Notes: generated by a model from the sequence alone, not told the origin. 33,947 nt of DNA from Caryophanales bacterium (GCA_016287465.1 JAEEWP010000009.1:1-33947), one strand, 5' to 3'. Counted from the first letter of the stretch, positions 1 to 8,610 are shown. Made by a program: numbers and translations.

Positions 1-2010
1 ACAAACAACTACTTAACTGGCGAGAGCCATCTTTGCCGTTCATGGGCCCAGCACCTCAATAACAATGTGCAAACCATGGACGACGCCGTCGATTTCGTGC
101 GTGGATCCATCGTCGATTCAACCATCATGGGCCACGTTATCTATAAGAGCGATCTCAAAGGTTATTCCACACGTGAGAAGGTAGATCAGCCAGGGACATA
201 CACAGTCGACTATTCCTCTTTGGGCAACCTCTTCTCCTCCTACCAAGAAGGAATGAACATCACCCCTTCCTATGTGAACCCAATCAATGGAAGCCGTTCT
301 TTAGCCTTCTACACCGGCATCAAACTTGTCGATCCTGAGGATGCGTCTAAACAAGTTGACGCTTATCTCCTCCGTGTCGTTTTGCTTAATAATTTCAAAA
401 CCCGCTGGACCTTCCCTTCTGGCTCCTTCAACCACTTAGAAGTCGCGATTATCGACGGAGAAGGTTCCTATATCGTTGCCGGCAACTCCTTCACGGGCGC
501 GAGCTTCTTCGGATTCTACGGATCATACAACCCTGCTTCAGATGCCAAACTGGCAGAAATAAAGAATGAGGTCACGCATCATAGCGGCCACCTCACGATG
601 AAGAACTCCCATAAGGAGGAGTGTTACATCTCCTATTCCCAAATCTCCAAAACCGAGAATTGGGATTGGACGATTTTGACCTTGGTTCCTGCCTCTGACA
701 TCCTAGATGTCCACGTCAATTGGCTCGTCATCATTCTTTTGGTCGCGGGCTTAGGCCTTCTCTTCGTCTTTGATTTGGCCGTCTTCCTCTTCCTTAGCAA
801 GAACTTAAAAGAAGCGGCCGCAGTCGCTAGCAAAGCAAACAAAGCCAAGACCGATTTCTTAAGCACGATGTCTCACGATATCCGCACCCCAATGAACGCG
901 ATCGTCGGTTTGACCGCTATCGCCAAAGAAGAGAAAAACAATCCTCTGTCCACTCAAAAGGCTTTAGGGAAGATCGAACAAGCGAGCGGCCATTTGTTGA
1001 CCCTCATCAACGATATCCTCGACATTTCCAAGATCGAAAGCGGAAAGCTCGTCATCAATCCTTTGTCCTTCTCGATCAAAGAACTCTTTGAAAGCCTCTT
1101 AAGCGTTTCTCACTCCTCCGCAGAAGCTAAACACATCGCTCTCACCTATCATGAGCACGATTTCAAAGAAGACACTCTTTGCACAGATAAGCTTAGGCTT
1201 AACCAGATATTCACAAACCTCCTCTCGAACGCGATTAAGTACACCGAAGAAGGTGGTTCAGTCGAAATCGACACCTGGGAAGAGGAGAGCGAAAAAGAAG
1301 GCTGCGTGAAACTAATCTTCAAGATCAAGGACACCGGAATCGGCATGTCGAAAGAGTTTATCGAGAAGATGTATCTTCCGTTCTCACGCGCAACGGATAG
1401 CCGCGTCAATTCCATCGAAGGAACCGGCTTAGGCCTTGCCATCACCAAGCAGATGGTCGATTTAATGGGCGGAACGATCGAATGCGAAAGCGAACTCGAA
1501 AAAGGCACCACATTCGTGGTCACGATTGATATTCCTGTCGATAAAAAAGCCGCTGATTCCTCTTTAGAGGAACAAGCGTCAAAAGAAGACTCAGACCTCT
1601 CAAGCGTCAACGTTTTGGTCGTTGAGGACAACGAGATCAACTGGGAAGTCATTTCCACCTTGCTTAACATGAATGGAATCTCCTCTGAAAGAGCAGAGAA
1701 CGGAAAGGCCGCCCTTGAGCTTATTGCCGACAAGAATAACGAAGGGCGTTACACCATCGTTTTCATGGATATCCAGATGCCAGTCATGAATGGGTTAGAC
1801 GCTACTAGGGCTATTAGAAAACTCGATAGCGATTACGCTAGGAACGTCCCAATCGTCGCCATGACCGCAGACGCCTTCTCAGAAAACATCACCGAATGTT
1901 TGAACGCCGGCATGAACGGTCATATCGCCAAACCAATCGATATCAATCTCGTTCTCACCGAGATAAGAAAAGCCAAAAACGGCCAAGGAGAGACACATGG
2001 AAAGCAATAA
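1..2010 (+). CDS. Hybrid sensor histidine kinase with C-terminal receiver (5' partial)
   Basis: Membrane sensor kinase of a phosphorelay. The frame is open to the first base and the first in-frame start (GTG at 67) lies inside what reads as the sensor domain, so the true start and first membrane segment lie outside the window. Numbering from that GTG: an extracytoplasmic sensor region to about 215, a membrane helix at about 219-243, then a HisKA domain with MSHDIRTP (phospho-acceptor H270). The HATPase domain shows the N box (NLLSNAIKY), G1 (DTGIGM) and G2 (GTGLGLAI). A receiver follows from about 514 with acidic pair E520/D521, phospho-acceptor D568 in FMDIQMP, and K622. All catalytic residues appear intact. 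The end overlaps the next gene by 14 bases and an HPt gene follows, as expected for a His-Asp-His-Asp relay. The ligand cannot be read; the sensor looks Cache-like, but that is a guess. Confidence 0.9.
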   Translation, partial: TNNYLTGESHLCRSWAQHLNNNVQTMDDAVDFVRGSIVDSTIMGHVIYKSDLKGYSTREKVDQPGTYTVDYSSLGNLFSSYQEGMNITPSYVNPINGSRSLAFYTGIKLVDPEDASKQVDAYLLRVVLLNNFKTRWTFPSGSFNHLEVAIIDGEGSYIVAGNSFTGASFFGFYGSYNPASDAKLAEIKNEVTHHSGHLTMKNSHKEECYISYSQISKTENWDWTILTLVPASDILDVHVNWLVIILLVAGLGLLFVFDLAVFLFLSKNLKEAAAVASKANKAKTDFLSTMSHDIRTPMNAIVGLTAIAKEEKNNPLSTQKALGKIEQASGHLLTLINDILDISKIESGKLVINPLSFSIKELFESLLSVSHSSAEAKHIALTYHEHDFKEDTLCTDKLRLNQIFTNLLSNAIKYTEEGGSVEIDTWEEESEKEGCVKLIFKIKDTGIGMSKEFIEKMYLPFSRATDSRVNSIEGTGLGLAITKQMVDLMGGTIECESELEKGTTFVVTIDIPVDKKAADSSLEEQASKEDSDLSSVNVLVVEDNEINWEVISTLLNMNGISSERAENGKAALELIADKNNEGRYTIVFMDIQMPVMNGLDATRAIRKLDSDYARNVPIVAMTADAFSENITECLNAGMNGHIAKPIDINLVLTEIRKAKNGQGETHGKQ

Positions 2011-3697
2011 GCGCGAAAAGGAAATCCAATCTCGACGCACTCTTTTGATTGCGGACGATGATGAAATCAGCGGAGATATCCTAGCCTCTTTCTTTGAAAA
2101 AGATTACGACATACTCCGCGCATACACCGGAAGAGAAACGCTCCAGGTCATCTCCTCACACCTTGAGACCATCGATTTGGTTTTGCTCGACATCTACATG
2201 CCTGATCTTGATGGCTTCCATGTCCTCAAAGAAAGACAAGAAAACCCAGAGATTAAGAAAATCCCTGTCATCGTCATGACTGGCGAAGTCGACATTGAAC
2301 ACGAATGTTTCAAACTTGGGGTCAATGACTTTATCAAGAAGCCTTTTGAAGATCCTGAGATCATTGTCGCCCGCGTCGAGAGAATGATTGAGCTCTATGA
2401 AGACAGGAGCATCATCAAGGAAGTCAAAATCGACCACCTCACCAACCTCTACTCCTTTGAGTTCTTTAAGAAATTCTGCCTCCAGTTCGATGCGGCATAT
2501 CCAAACATCAAAAAGGATATGATCTCCGTCAATGTCACCCGTTTCCGTTTGATCAATGAGTTATACGGAAAACAGTTTGCCGATGATGTTCTAAGAAACA
2601 TCGCTAGCTATCTCAAAGGCTATGTGAATGAGCACAAAGGGTTCGCCTCTCACCGTGGCACAGGCGACTTCTTGTTATACTGCCCTCACATCGAAAACGA
2701 TGGCTTGTTCGTCAAAGGTTTGCTTGCTCACTTAGAGAAGCTTATCAACCCTTCTAGCGTTCATCTCCATGTCGGAATTTATCCAAACGTCGATCCGTCT
2801 TTAGACAAGGATATCGCTATCGGAAGGGCCGTGAATCTTTCCGAAAGAATTCAAGGCGATTCTGAAATCTATTGCGTTTTTGACGAGGAAATTGAGAAAA
2901 AATCCGTTTTTGAAGAGGAACTTATCAACGGTTTCAAAGAGGCTTTAAAGAGCCATCAATTCAAAGTCTTCTATCAGCCAAAATACAAAATCCAAGGACC
3001 GAAGAACATCTTATCTAGCGCTGAGGCCCTTGTCCGTTGGGAGCATCCAAAATATGGGATGATCTCCCCTGGTGTGTTCATCCCTTTATTTGAGACAAAC
3101 GGTTTCATACAGGCTCTTGATTCTTATGTCTTTGAGGAAGTTGCTAAACAACAAGCGAGATGGAAGGAAGAGCTTGGTTTCTATTTGCCAGTCTCTGTTA
3201 ACGTTTCTAGAGTCGATGTCCATAACCCTAACCTCGAGAAAGTGATACTTGAAGCGGTTGATAGCTGTGGCGTCCCTCATGACAAGTATTATTTGGAAAT
3301 CACCGAAAGCGCATATTCCCAAGACAAGCAGGAAATCTTGAACCTCGTCAATTCCCTAAGGGAGAAAGGCTTCTTCATTGAGGTCGATGACTTTGGAAGC
3401 GGCTACTCCTCCTTGAATGTCATCTCAGAGCTTCCGTTTGATGTTCTCAAAATCGACATGGTCTTCATGAAGAAGATCGATGAGCATCCAATGAACAAAG
3501 ACATCGTTAAGATGGTTTTGGCCTTATGCAAAAGATTCGGGGTCACAAGCGTTGTCGAAGGCGTTGAGACCGAGGAACATTATCGTTTCCTTAAGGAAAA
3601 CGGTTGCGATGTCGTTCAGGGATACTATTTCTCAAGGCCCCTCCCATTAAAAGACTTCGCCGAACTACTTAAGAAGGAGAACCAAGATGGGCGTTAA
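1997..3697 (+). CDS. Response regulator with degenerate GGDEF and intact EAL domain (c-di-GMP phosphodiesterase)
   Basis: Cytoplasmic regulator of 566 residues with three domains. The receiver (about 14-133) has acidic residues 20-22, phospho-acceptor D65 and K115. The GGDEF-like domain (about 146-297) carries GTGDF in place of GGDEF, so cyclase activity is probably lost and the domain may be structural or GTP-sensing. The EAL domain (about 312-560) keeps the catalytic set: E343 in AEALVRW, N402, the E in LEITES, D464/D465 in DDFGSG, K485, E521 in VVEGVE and Q541. The likely reaction is hydrolysis of c-di-GMP to pGpG under control of receiver phosphorylation by the neighbouring kinase. It overlaps the kinase by 14 bases and the HPt gene by 11, so the three are probably translationally coupled. 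Activity is inferred from motifs. Confidence 0.9.
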   Translation: MESNKREKEIQSRRTLLIADDDEISGDILASFFEKDYDILRAYTGRETLQVISSHLETIDLVLLDIYMPDLDGFHVLKERQENPEIKKIPVIVMTGEVDIEHECFKLGVNDFIKKPFEDPEIIVARVERMIELYEDRSIIKEVKIDHLTNLYSFEFFKKFCLQFDAAYPNIKKDMISVNVTRFRLINELYGKQFADDVLRNIASYLKGYVNEHKGFASHRGTGDFLLYCPHIENDGLFVKGLLAHLEKLINPSSVHLHVGIYPNVDPSLDKDIAIGRAVNLSERIQGDSEIYCVFDEEIEKKSVFEEELINGFKEALKSHQFKVFYQPKYKIQGPKNILSSAEALVRWEHPKYGMISPGVFIPLFETNGFIQALDSYVFEEVAKQQARWKEELGFYLPVSVNVSRVDVHNPNLEKVILEAVDSCGVPHDKYYLEITESAYSQDKQEILNLVNSLREKGFFIEVDDFGSGYSSLNVISELPFDVLKIDMVFMKKIDEHPMNKDIVKMVLALCKRFGVTSVVEGVETEEHYRFLKENGCDVVQGYYFSRPLPLKDFAELLKKENQDGR

Positions 3698-4040
3698 AGA
3701 ATTCTACGCGGCAATAGGCGGCGACTACGATAAAGCTCTTCAAATGTTGATGAACGACGCTTTCGTTCTTAAACTTCTTAAAAAGTTCGCCGAAGGAAAT
3801 TATTACGATGAACTCAAGAAGGCTTGCGACGAAAACGATGTCCCTCATATCTTTGCGATAACCCATACCCTCAAAGGTGTTGCTGGTAATCTCTCCCTCA
3901 CCCCTATCTACGAGAAGGCGAGCGCGATATGCGAAGCAACCCGTAACAAAAAAGACGGAGTGGATGTCTCCAAAGAGATGGATGATCTCATTGAGACAAC
4001 CTCTGCCGTCATTAAGAAAATCGAAGATATTAGTCTCTAG
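3687..4040 (+). CDS. Stand-alone HPt phosphotransfer protein
   Basis: Small soluble all-helical protein of 117 residues. The HPt signature ITHTLKGVAGNL contains the probable phospho-acceptor H60 followed by the typical TLKG. As the third gene of the operon it should shuttle phosphate between the receiver of the hybrid kinase and the receiver of the EAL protein. The ATG lies inside the end of the EAL gene (11-base overlap), with AAGGAG a few bases upstream. Its 3' end overlaps the convergent methyltransferase gene by 11 bases, leaving no room for a separate terminator. Confidence 0.85.
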   Translation: MGVKEFYAAIGGDYDKALQMLMNDAFVLKLLKKFAEGNYYDELKKACDENDVPHIFAITHTLKGVAGNLSLTPIYEKASAICEATRNKKDGVDVSKEMDDLIETTSAVIKKIEDISL

Positions 4041-5397
4041 TTGTTTTTGATAGCAATACAACCGTCTCAACGTGATAGTTCCGGCCAAATTCATCTACTG
4101 GCTGGACTTTTTCGACTTTGTATTTCGATTTAAGAACTTTTAGGTCTCTTGCAAGAGTTAGCGGGTTACAGGAGACATAGACGATCTTCTTTGGCTCGAG
4201 CGCTAGAGCGGCACTTAAGAACTTTGGAGTAGAGCCTTTCCTTGGAGGATCCATAAACAGGACATCAAGGTGTTCTTTTCTTTTTGCCATTCTAAGAATG
4301 AACGCCGTAGCGTCGTCCTGATAGGCTTCAAAGTTATTGATGTGATTCGCTTTGGCGTTCTTAACCGCGTCTTTGACCGCTTCTTCAACGAGTTCAACGG
4401 AGATGACTTTCTTGGCTCTCTTTGAAGCGATGAGGCCAATCGTTCCAATTCCTGAATAAGCATCCAAAACGACGTCTTCTTTGCTTATTTCCGCAAAATC
4501 CATAGCGGTTTTGTAGAGGATTTCTGTCATTACTGGGTTGGTTTGATAGAAGCTCGCGGCAGAGATCTTAAATTTGATTCCACACAAAGAGTCTTCAATG
4601 AAGCCTGGCCCAAACAGCGTGATATATCTTTTGCCTAAGATGACATTCGTCCTTTGTCCGTTGATATTCTGAACAAGAGTCGTGACCTCAGGCATTTCCC
4701 TCTGGATGAGAGCGGTAAGAATAGGCTTTCTCGGAATATAGGCCTCTTTGGTAACAAGAACGAGCATGACTTCTTTCTTGTAGTAAGAGGTTCTTATCAT
4801 TGCATAACGGATTGAGCCGGTTTCACTCGCTTCGTCATATGGTTCAATTCCTAAGCGATTAAAGATGTCATTAAGTTTGGAAAGGATCTTCTGCGCTCTG
4901 GCGTCTTCAATAAAACACTCTTTCCTTGGGACTATAGCATGGGTTCCTTCTTTATAAAAACCATAAATGGTTTTTCCTTTGTCGTCTTTACCAAAAGGAA
5001 CTTGGATTTTGTTACGGTAGTTGATTGGGTTCTCCATGCCTAAAGTAGGCAAAACCTCAACATCGATTTCGCCATATCTCTTTAGCTGGTCGGCAACTTT
5101 TCTACGTTTGTACTCAAGTTCTGCCTTGTATGCGTATTTCTGGAAAACACATCCACCACAGGCAGAAGAAACCTTGCATAAAGGTTCAATGCGATCAGGA
5201 GAGAAAACGGAAAGCTTCTTTAATCTTCCGAAGTGTTGTCCGTTGCGTTTGTATTCAATCTCCACTTCTCCTTCGTCGCCTGGGAACATAGCCGGAACGA
5301 AAACAACAAGGCCGTCTAACTTGCAGACTCCTTTGCCTTCGATGCTTAAGTCAACGCACTTCAGGTTATAGGTTTTGTGAAGAACTGATTCGGTCAT
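4030..5397 (-). CDS. rlmD: 23S rRNA (uracil-C5)-methyltransferase, RlmD/RlmCD (TrmA/RumA) family
   Basis: SAM-dependent enzyme that forms 5-methyluridine in 23S rRNA. It has 455 residues: an N-terminal TRAM-like RNA-binding domain (about 5-62); four Cys that match the family's [4Fe-4S] ligands (C74, C80, C83, C161); a Rossmann methyltransferase core with DAYSGIGTIGL near 312; DPPRKG at 383-388; and the catalytic nucleophile C410 in YVSCNPLTLARD. The C-terminal HVETVV is also typical. Gram-positive relatives can methylate both U747 and U1939 (RlmCD), so the exact target is open. The ATG has no clear Shine-Dalgarno sequence and a TATATT lies three bases before it. The gene sits 56 bases behind metG on the same strand and may be read from the metG promoter. 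Confidence 0.9.
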   Translation of the reverse strand: MTESVLHKTYNLKCVDLSIEGKGVCKLDGLVVFVPAMFPGDEGEVEIEYKRNGQHFGRLKKLSVFSPDRIEPLCKVSSACGGCVFQKYAYKAELEYKRRKVADQLKRYGEIDVEVLPTLGMENPINYRNKIQVPFGKDDKGKTIYGFYKEGTHAIVPRKECFIEDARAQKILSKLNDIFNRLGIEPYDEASETGSIRYAMIRTSYYKKEVMLVLVTKEAYIPRKPILTALIQREMPEVTTLVQNINGQRTNVILGKRYITLFGPGFIEDSLCGIKFKISAASFYQTNPVMTEILYKTAMDFAEISKEDVVLDAYSGIGTIGLIASKRAKKVISVELVEEAVKDAVKNAKANHINNFEAYQDDATAFILRMAKRKEHLDVLFMDPPRKGSTPKFLSAALALEPKKIVYVSCNPLTLARDLKVLKSKYKVEKVQPVDEFGRNYHVETVVLLSKTTRD

Positions 5398-5453
5398 CTA
5401 AATATAGTTTTGCAGGGAAAAATTCAAAATATTCCCAACAAAAATCAGCTAAA

Positions 5454-7061
5454 TTAAGCAGCAGCCTTCTCTTTTGGAGCAGCCATTAAGTCTTTGATGA
5501 ATTGGACTTCTGCTTCAACGTCAAGACGTGGGAAGAGCTGATCGCCCTTAACGACTTTCTGTCCACCGAGAACACCGAACTTGGTGGCGGTCTCGTAGTT
5601 TCTCATCGAAGCATCTACGCCAAGCTGATCAAAGATCTTCTCGGACTTGGTGACGAGGATTGGGCTGAGGAGCATGCCGGCAACGAAGATGGCGTTGGCA
5701 AGGTGAGACATGCAGCTAGCAAGCTCTTCTGCTTTGCTTGGATCCTTGGCAAGCGCCCATGGAGCAGATTCTTCAATGTATTTGTTAGCAGCGCTGACGA
5801 GATCCATAACGGCACCATAAGATTCAGTGACTTTAAGGTCATCGCTAAGGACTTCGTAGGCTTTGATGGTCTTCTCAGCGGTCTCTTTGAGGTTTTTGTC
5901 GAGGTCATTGAGCTCGCCTTTGTATTCTGGGATAACGCCGTCGAAGTATTTGTTGATCATGGAAACGCTGCGATTGAGAAGGTTTCCAAGGTTGTTGGCA
6001 AGGTCGGCGTTAAGTCTTTCGACGAATTGCTCTGGAGTGAACTGTCCATCCTGGCCGAAGATGATTTCTCTGGCAAGGTAATAACGAACAGCGTCGACAC
6101 CAAAACGATCGACAAGAGGTGGAACAGGGATAACGTTGCCCTTGCTCTTGCTCATCTTGCCGTCTTTCATCATCATGAGGCCGTGGACGAAGACTCTATT
6201 TGGCTCACGGAGATTGAGAGCCTTTAAGAACATTGGCCAGTAGATGGTGTGGAATCTAGTGATATCGGCACCGATAACGTGGACAATCTCGGATTCTGGG
6301 TCATTCCAGAACTTCTGGAACTTGGAATCGTCTTCCTGAAGATATCCGAGAGCGGAAATATAGTTCGTAAGGGCGTCGAGCCAAACATAAATGACGTGGC
6401 CTTCTGCTTCTTTGACTGGAATGCCCCAATCGAAGGTGGTTCTGGTGATGCAAAGATCGTTGAGACCAGGCTTGATGAAGTTATTGACCATCTCCGCTTT
6501 GCGGCCCTCTGGGGTAATGAAAGTTGGGTTCTCGTCATAGAGCTTAAGAAGCTCGTCGACGTATTTGCCGCATCTGAAGAAATAGGAAGGCTCCTCTTTT
6601 TCCACTACTGGACGGCCACATTCTGGGCAGACATGCTCAGGACCAACCTGGGTTTCAGTCCAATAGGACTCTTCGTGGACACAATACCAACCTTTGTAGG
6701 CGCCAAGATAGGCGTCGTCGTTCTTGATGAAAGAAGAGAAAATCTTCTTAACGGTTTCATAGTGGCGTGGTTGGGTGGTACGAATGAAGTCGTCGTTCGA
6801 AATGCCCATGGTTTTCCAAAGGCTGGTGAATTTGACGGCAACCTCATCGACGAATTCCTGAGGGGTAACGCCTTTGGCTTCTGCGTTTTCCTGGATCTTT
6901 TCGCCGTGCTCGTCTAAGCCGGTGAGGAAATAAGTCTCAAAGCCCCTCATTCGTTTTCCGCGGGCGATGATATCGCACATCGTCGTGCAGTAAGCGTGGC
7001 CAAGGTGTGGCGAAGCGCTTGGATAATAGATAGGCGTTGTGATGTAGAACTTTTTACTCAT
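5454..7061 (-). CDS. metG: Methionyl-tRNA synthetase
   Basis: Class I synthetase that charges tRNA-Met in the cytoplasm. The HIGH-type motif is HLGH (19-22) and KMSKS is at 302-306. A connective-peptide zinc knuckle has C127, C145 and C148; the usual fourth Cys position holds E130, though H129 is adjacent. The anticodon-binding helical domain follows. At 535 residues it lacks the C-terminal tRNA-binding (EMAP-like) domain of the roughly 650-residue Bacillus type, so it is the short monomeric form. The ATG is preceded by AGGAGG at about 11 bases. No T-box leader fits in the short upstream region; instead a small hairpin sits just before the ribosome site. Confidence 0.96.
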   Translation of the reverse strand: MSKKFYITTPIYYPSASPHLGHAYCTTMCDIIARGKRMRGFETYFLTGLDEHGEKIQENAEAKGVTPQEFVDEVAVKFTSLWKTMGISNDDFIRTTQPRHYETVKKIFSSFIKNDDAYLGAYKGWYCVHEESYWTETQVGPEHVCPECGRPVVEKEEPSYFFRCGKYVDELLKLYDENPTFITPEGRKAEMVNNFIKPGLNDLCITRTTFDWGIPVKEAEGHVIYVWLDALTNYISALGYLQEDDSKFQKFWNDPESEIVHVIGADITRFHTIYWPMFLKALNLREPNRVFVHGLMMMKDGKMSKSKGNVIPVPPLVDRFGVDAVRYYLAREIIFGQDGQFTPEQFVERLNADLANNLGNLLNRSVSMINKYFDGVIPEYKGELNDLDKNLKETAEKTIKAYEVLSDDLKVTESYGAVMDLVSAANKYIEESAPWALAKDPSKAEELASCMSHLANAIFVAGMLLSPILVTKSEKIFDQLGVDASMRNYETATKFGVLGGQKVVKGDQLFPRLDVEAEVQFIKDLMAAPKEKAAA

Positions 7062-7078
7062 GGCTAATGGAACCTCCT

Positions 7079-7111
7079 CGCATTTCTAATGCGATCTCCG
7101 TAATGATAACA
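7079..7111 (-). promoter_or_regulatory. Extended -10 promoter and leader hairpin of metG
   Basis: On the minus strand TGT-TATCAT is an extended -10 element (7103-7111) without a convincing -35. Ten bases further on, CGCATT/AATGCG (arms 7079-7084 and 7088-7093, three-base loop) forms a small hairpin directly next to the AGGAGG ribosome site. It could tune translation; this is inference from sequence only. Confidence 0.45.
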
Positions 7112-7124
7112 TAGTTTTGTTTAA

Positions 7125-7160
7125 ATAAAACAAAAGGCCCCTAGCAAACTAGAGGCCTTT
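7125..7160 (-). terminator. Rho-independent terminator after rpmE
   Basis: A strong stem with arms 7133-7144 and 7149-7160 (AAAGGCC-C-CTAG against CTAG-A-GGCCTTT, one mismatch, four-base CAAA loop) is followed on the minus strand by a T-rich tract. It closes the rpmE unit before the metG promoter. Confidence 0.85.
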
Positions 7161-7178
7161 ATTTTGTTTTTGCTTAGC

Positions 7179-7400
7179 TTATTTCTTGGAAGCTTCAGCT
7201 TTGGCAAGCTTCTTGTTGAATCTGTCGATACGGCCGTCGACGGCAGCGCTTCTCTGTTTGCCAGTGTAGAATGGGTGGCAATTTGCACAGGTTTCAACCT
7301 TGAGCTCGGTTCCAAGAGTGGATCCGGTGGTGAAGGTGGTTCCGCAGCTGATGCAGGTAACCTTGCACTCGTGGTACTTTGGGTGGATGTCTTTCTTCAT
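7179..7400 (-). CDS. rpmE: Ribosomal protein L31 (zinc-binding type)
   Basis: Large-subunit ribosomal protein of 73 residues. It is the C+ form, with zinc ligands C16, C19, C38 and C41 (one further Cys, C12) and the diagnostic HPFYTGKQR segment. A Lys-rich tail ends the protein. The ATG has AAAGGAG seven to eight bases upstream. It is read as a short unit: a hairpin-rich leader upstream and a clear terminator downstream. In zinc-stressed Bacillota this form can be replaced by a C- paralogue; none is visible here. Confidence 0.96.
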   Translation of the reverse strand: MKKDIHPKYHECKVTCISCGTTFTTGSTLGTELKVETCANCHPFYTGKQRSAAVDGRIDRFNKKLAKAEASKK

Positions 7401-7490
7401 TTTTTTACTCCTTTCGCCTTGGCACTTACTTTTGCCAAAGAGAGTTCGCGTCTAATCATACGCGAGGGAACTTGCTTTCGCAAGCAAAAA
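7401..7490 (-). promoter_or_regulatory. Hairpin-rich 5' leader of rpmE (possible L31 autoregulatory leader)
   Basis: Three consecutive hairpins lie between the preceding gene and the rpmE ribosome site: CTTGC/GCAAG (7471-7475/7480-7484), TCGCGT/ACGCGA (7446-7451/7460-7465) and CTTTGGCA/TGCCAAGG (7417-7424/7433-7440). The last ends just before the Shine-Dalgarno sequence. Structured leaders bound by L31 are known upstream of rpmE in several phyla. Whether this one matches a described class cannot be decided by eye. Confidence 0.45.
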
Positions 7491-7522
7491 GTAGGGCTAA
7501 TTGTAAAGATAAGTTTTGAGGC

Positions 7523-8008
7523 CTATTCTTCCTTCTCCAGATTAACCCCATTACTTTCGATGGGCTCTGGCTTTGCGGCCTCTTTTCTTTCCTTCACGAA
7601 GAGAACGATTCCAACGGCAACTTCCGTAGCGGCAACAAGGATCGTAGGAATGGTGCCTGCCACCGCATACCAGACGTTAAGGGTGTTGTCTTTGCTGCAA
7701 GCAACTATCGCTTTTCCTAAGACGACAGCGCCGACAAAAAGCATCGCGGTGAACAAAACGATAAGTAGCCAAGGATAAATGTTTTTCTCAATCTCTCTAG
7801 GTTTCTTGATGACAAGAAGCTGGAACAAAAGCATCACGCCAAGAGAGAGAACGGCGTACATGAATGGCATAAACGATTGGTCGTATGCCTTTACCATATC
7901 GATGTAAGGCGCTAATGCGACGGTGACAGAGTTAAGCATGAAAAGCGATGCCGCCACCACAAACACCGCATAGCTAGCGATTCTTCTGATAATCTTCCAG
8001 GCTTCCAT
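7523..8008 (-). CDS. Hypothetical four-helix membrane protein
   Basis: Family not recognised. The 161 residues contain four probable membrane helices at about 10-34, 45-67, 79-101 and 112-137, with short positively charged loops (KKPREIEK, KERKEAAK) and a soluble, Glu-rich tail. No catalytic motif is visible. Its ATG follows the stop codon of the upstream hydrolase gene by two bases, so the two are co-transcribed and probably translationally coupled. It may be a small integral-membrane partner of the hydrolase, but no function is claimed. Confidence 0.75.
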   Translation of the reverse strand: MEAWKIIRRIASYAVFVVAASLFMLNSVTVALAPYIDMVKAYDQSFMPFMYAVLSLGVMLLFQLLVIKKPREIEKNIYPWLLIVLFTAMLFVGAVVLGKAIVACSKDNTLNVWYAVAGTIPTILVAATEVAVGIVLFVKERKEAAKPEPIESNGVNLEKEE

Positions 8009-8010
8009 AG

Positions 8011-8610
8011 TTATTCCTTCTTTAGTTCAATTTCGTCGTTTGGCCTCATAAGCATGGCCATCGGCGCAGTAACCATCATAGCCTGTCGGTAGTCCCAAGT
8101 CATTCCCGGTTTCATATGCATTGGGATCATATGTTTAGGGTTGATGGCTGCAGCTGCTTTTGTGGCGTCTTGAGGAGTCATTGTGTAGGTGCCGTCGATT
8201 GGCAATAACGCATAGTCGATGTTCTCGTTTTTTAAGTCTTCCATTTCAGGGATAAAGTCAGTGTCGCCGGCGTGGTAGATTTTGACCCCGTCCACCTCGA
8301 TGATGTAACCAACACATTCAGACTTATTGTGATGGGAGTTGTAAGCAGGGACCGCTTTGATTTTTAGGCCCTTGGATTCAAAGGTGTGGTAGACGCCGTC
8401 GGTGAGGGCGTCCTTGGATCTGATGATGTATCCGCCAGGGTTAAAAGTAATGAGCTCGGTGTTGTTGTGATCATAGTGTTCGTGAGTAATCAAAACAAGG
8501 TCGGCAGGGGTCTTATAACCAACCCCGCAAAAAGGGTCAATGAAAACGACTTTTCCGCTATCGGTTGTTAACCTAAACGAAGCGTGTCCTTGATAGAAAA
8601 GTTTCGGCAT
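8011..8610 (-). CDS. Metal-dependent hydrolase, metallo-beta-lactamase fold (UPF0173/YtkL-like)
   Basis: Cytoplasmic hydrolase of 199 residues. It has the metal-binding motif THEHYDH (H43, H45, D47, H48), H113 and D116 in YHAGDTD, H93/H94, and a late His in PMHMKPG. Size and motif order match the UPF0173 family (Bacillus YtkL and archaeal UlaG-like proteins), whose physiological substrate is generally unknown. The ATG is preceded by GGAGG at good spacing, and a promoter (TTGTCT-17-TAAAAT) lies about 50 bases upstream. It is first gene of a two-gene unit with the membrane protein behind it. Confidence 0.85.
   Translation of the reverse strand: MPKLFYQGHASFRLTTDSGKVVFIDPFCGVGYKTPADLVLITHEHYDHNNTELITFNPGGYIIRSKDALTDGVYHTFESKGLKIKAVPAYNSHHNKSECVGYIIEVDGVKIYHAGDTDFIPEMEDLKNENIDYALLPIDGTYTMTPQDATKAAAAINPKHMIPMHMKPGMTWDYRQAMMVTAPMAMLMRPNDEIELKKE

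Noticed and set aside
5398-5453. Terminator between metG and rlmD
   Set aside because: GGGAA/TTCCC gives only a five-base stem with a long loop and no following T run; read-through is more likely.
5502-6227. Long plus-strand open frame opposite metG
   Set aside because: It lies wholly inside metG, has no ribosome site or recognisable motif, and arises from codon bias on the opposite strand. The same holds for other long antisense frames over gyrA, gyrB and dnaN.
7062-7124. T-box leader for metG
   Set aside because: The region is too short and has no T-box sequence or antiterminator; only a small hairpin is present. serS likewise has no such leader.
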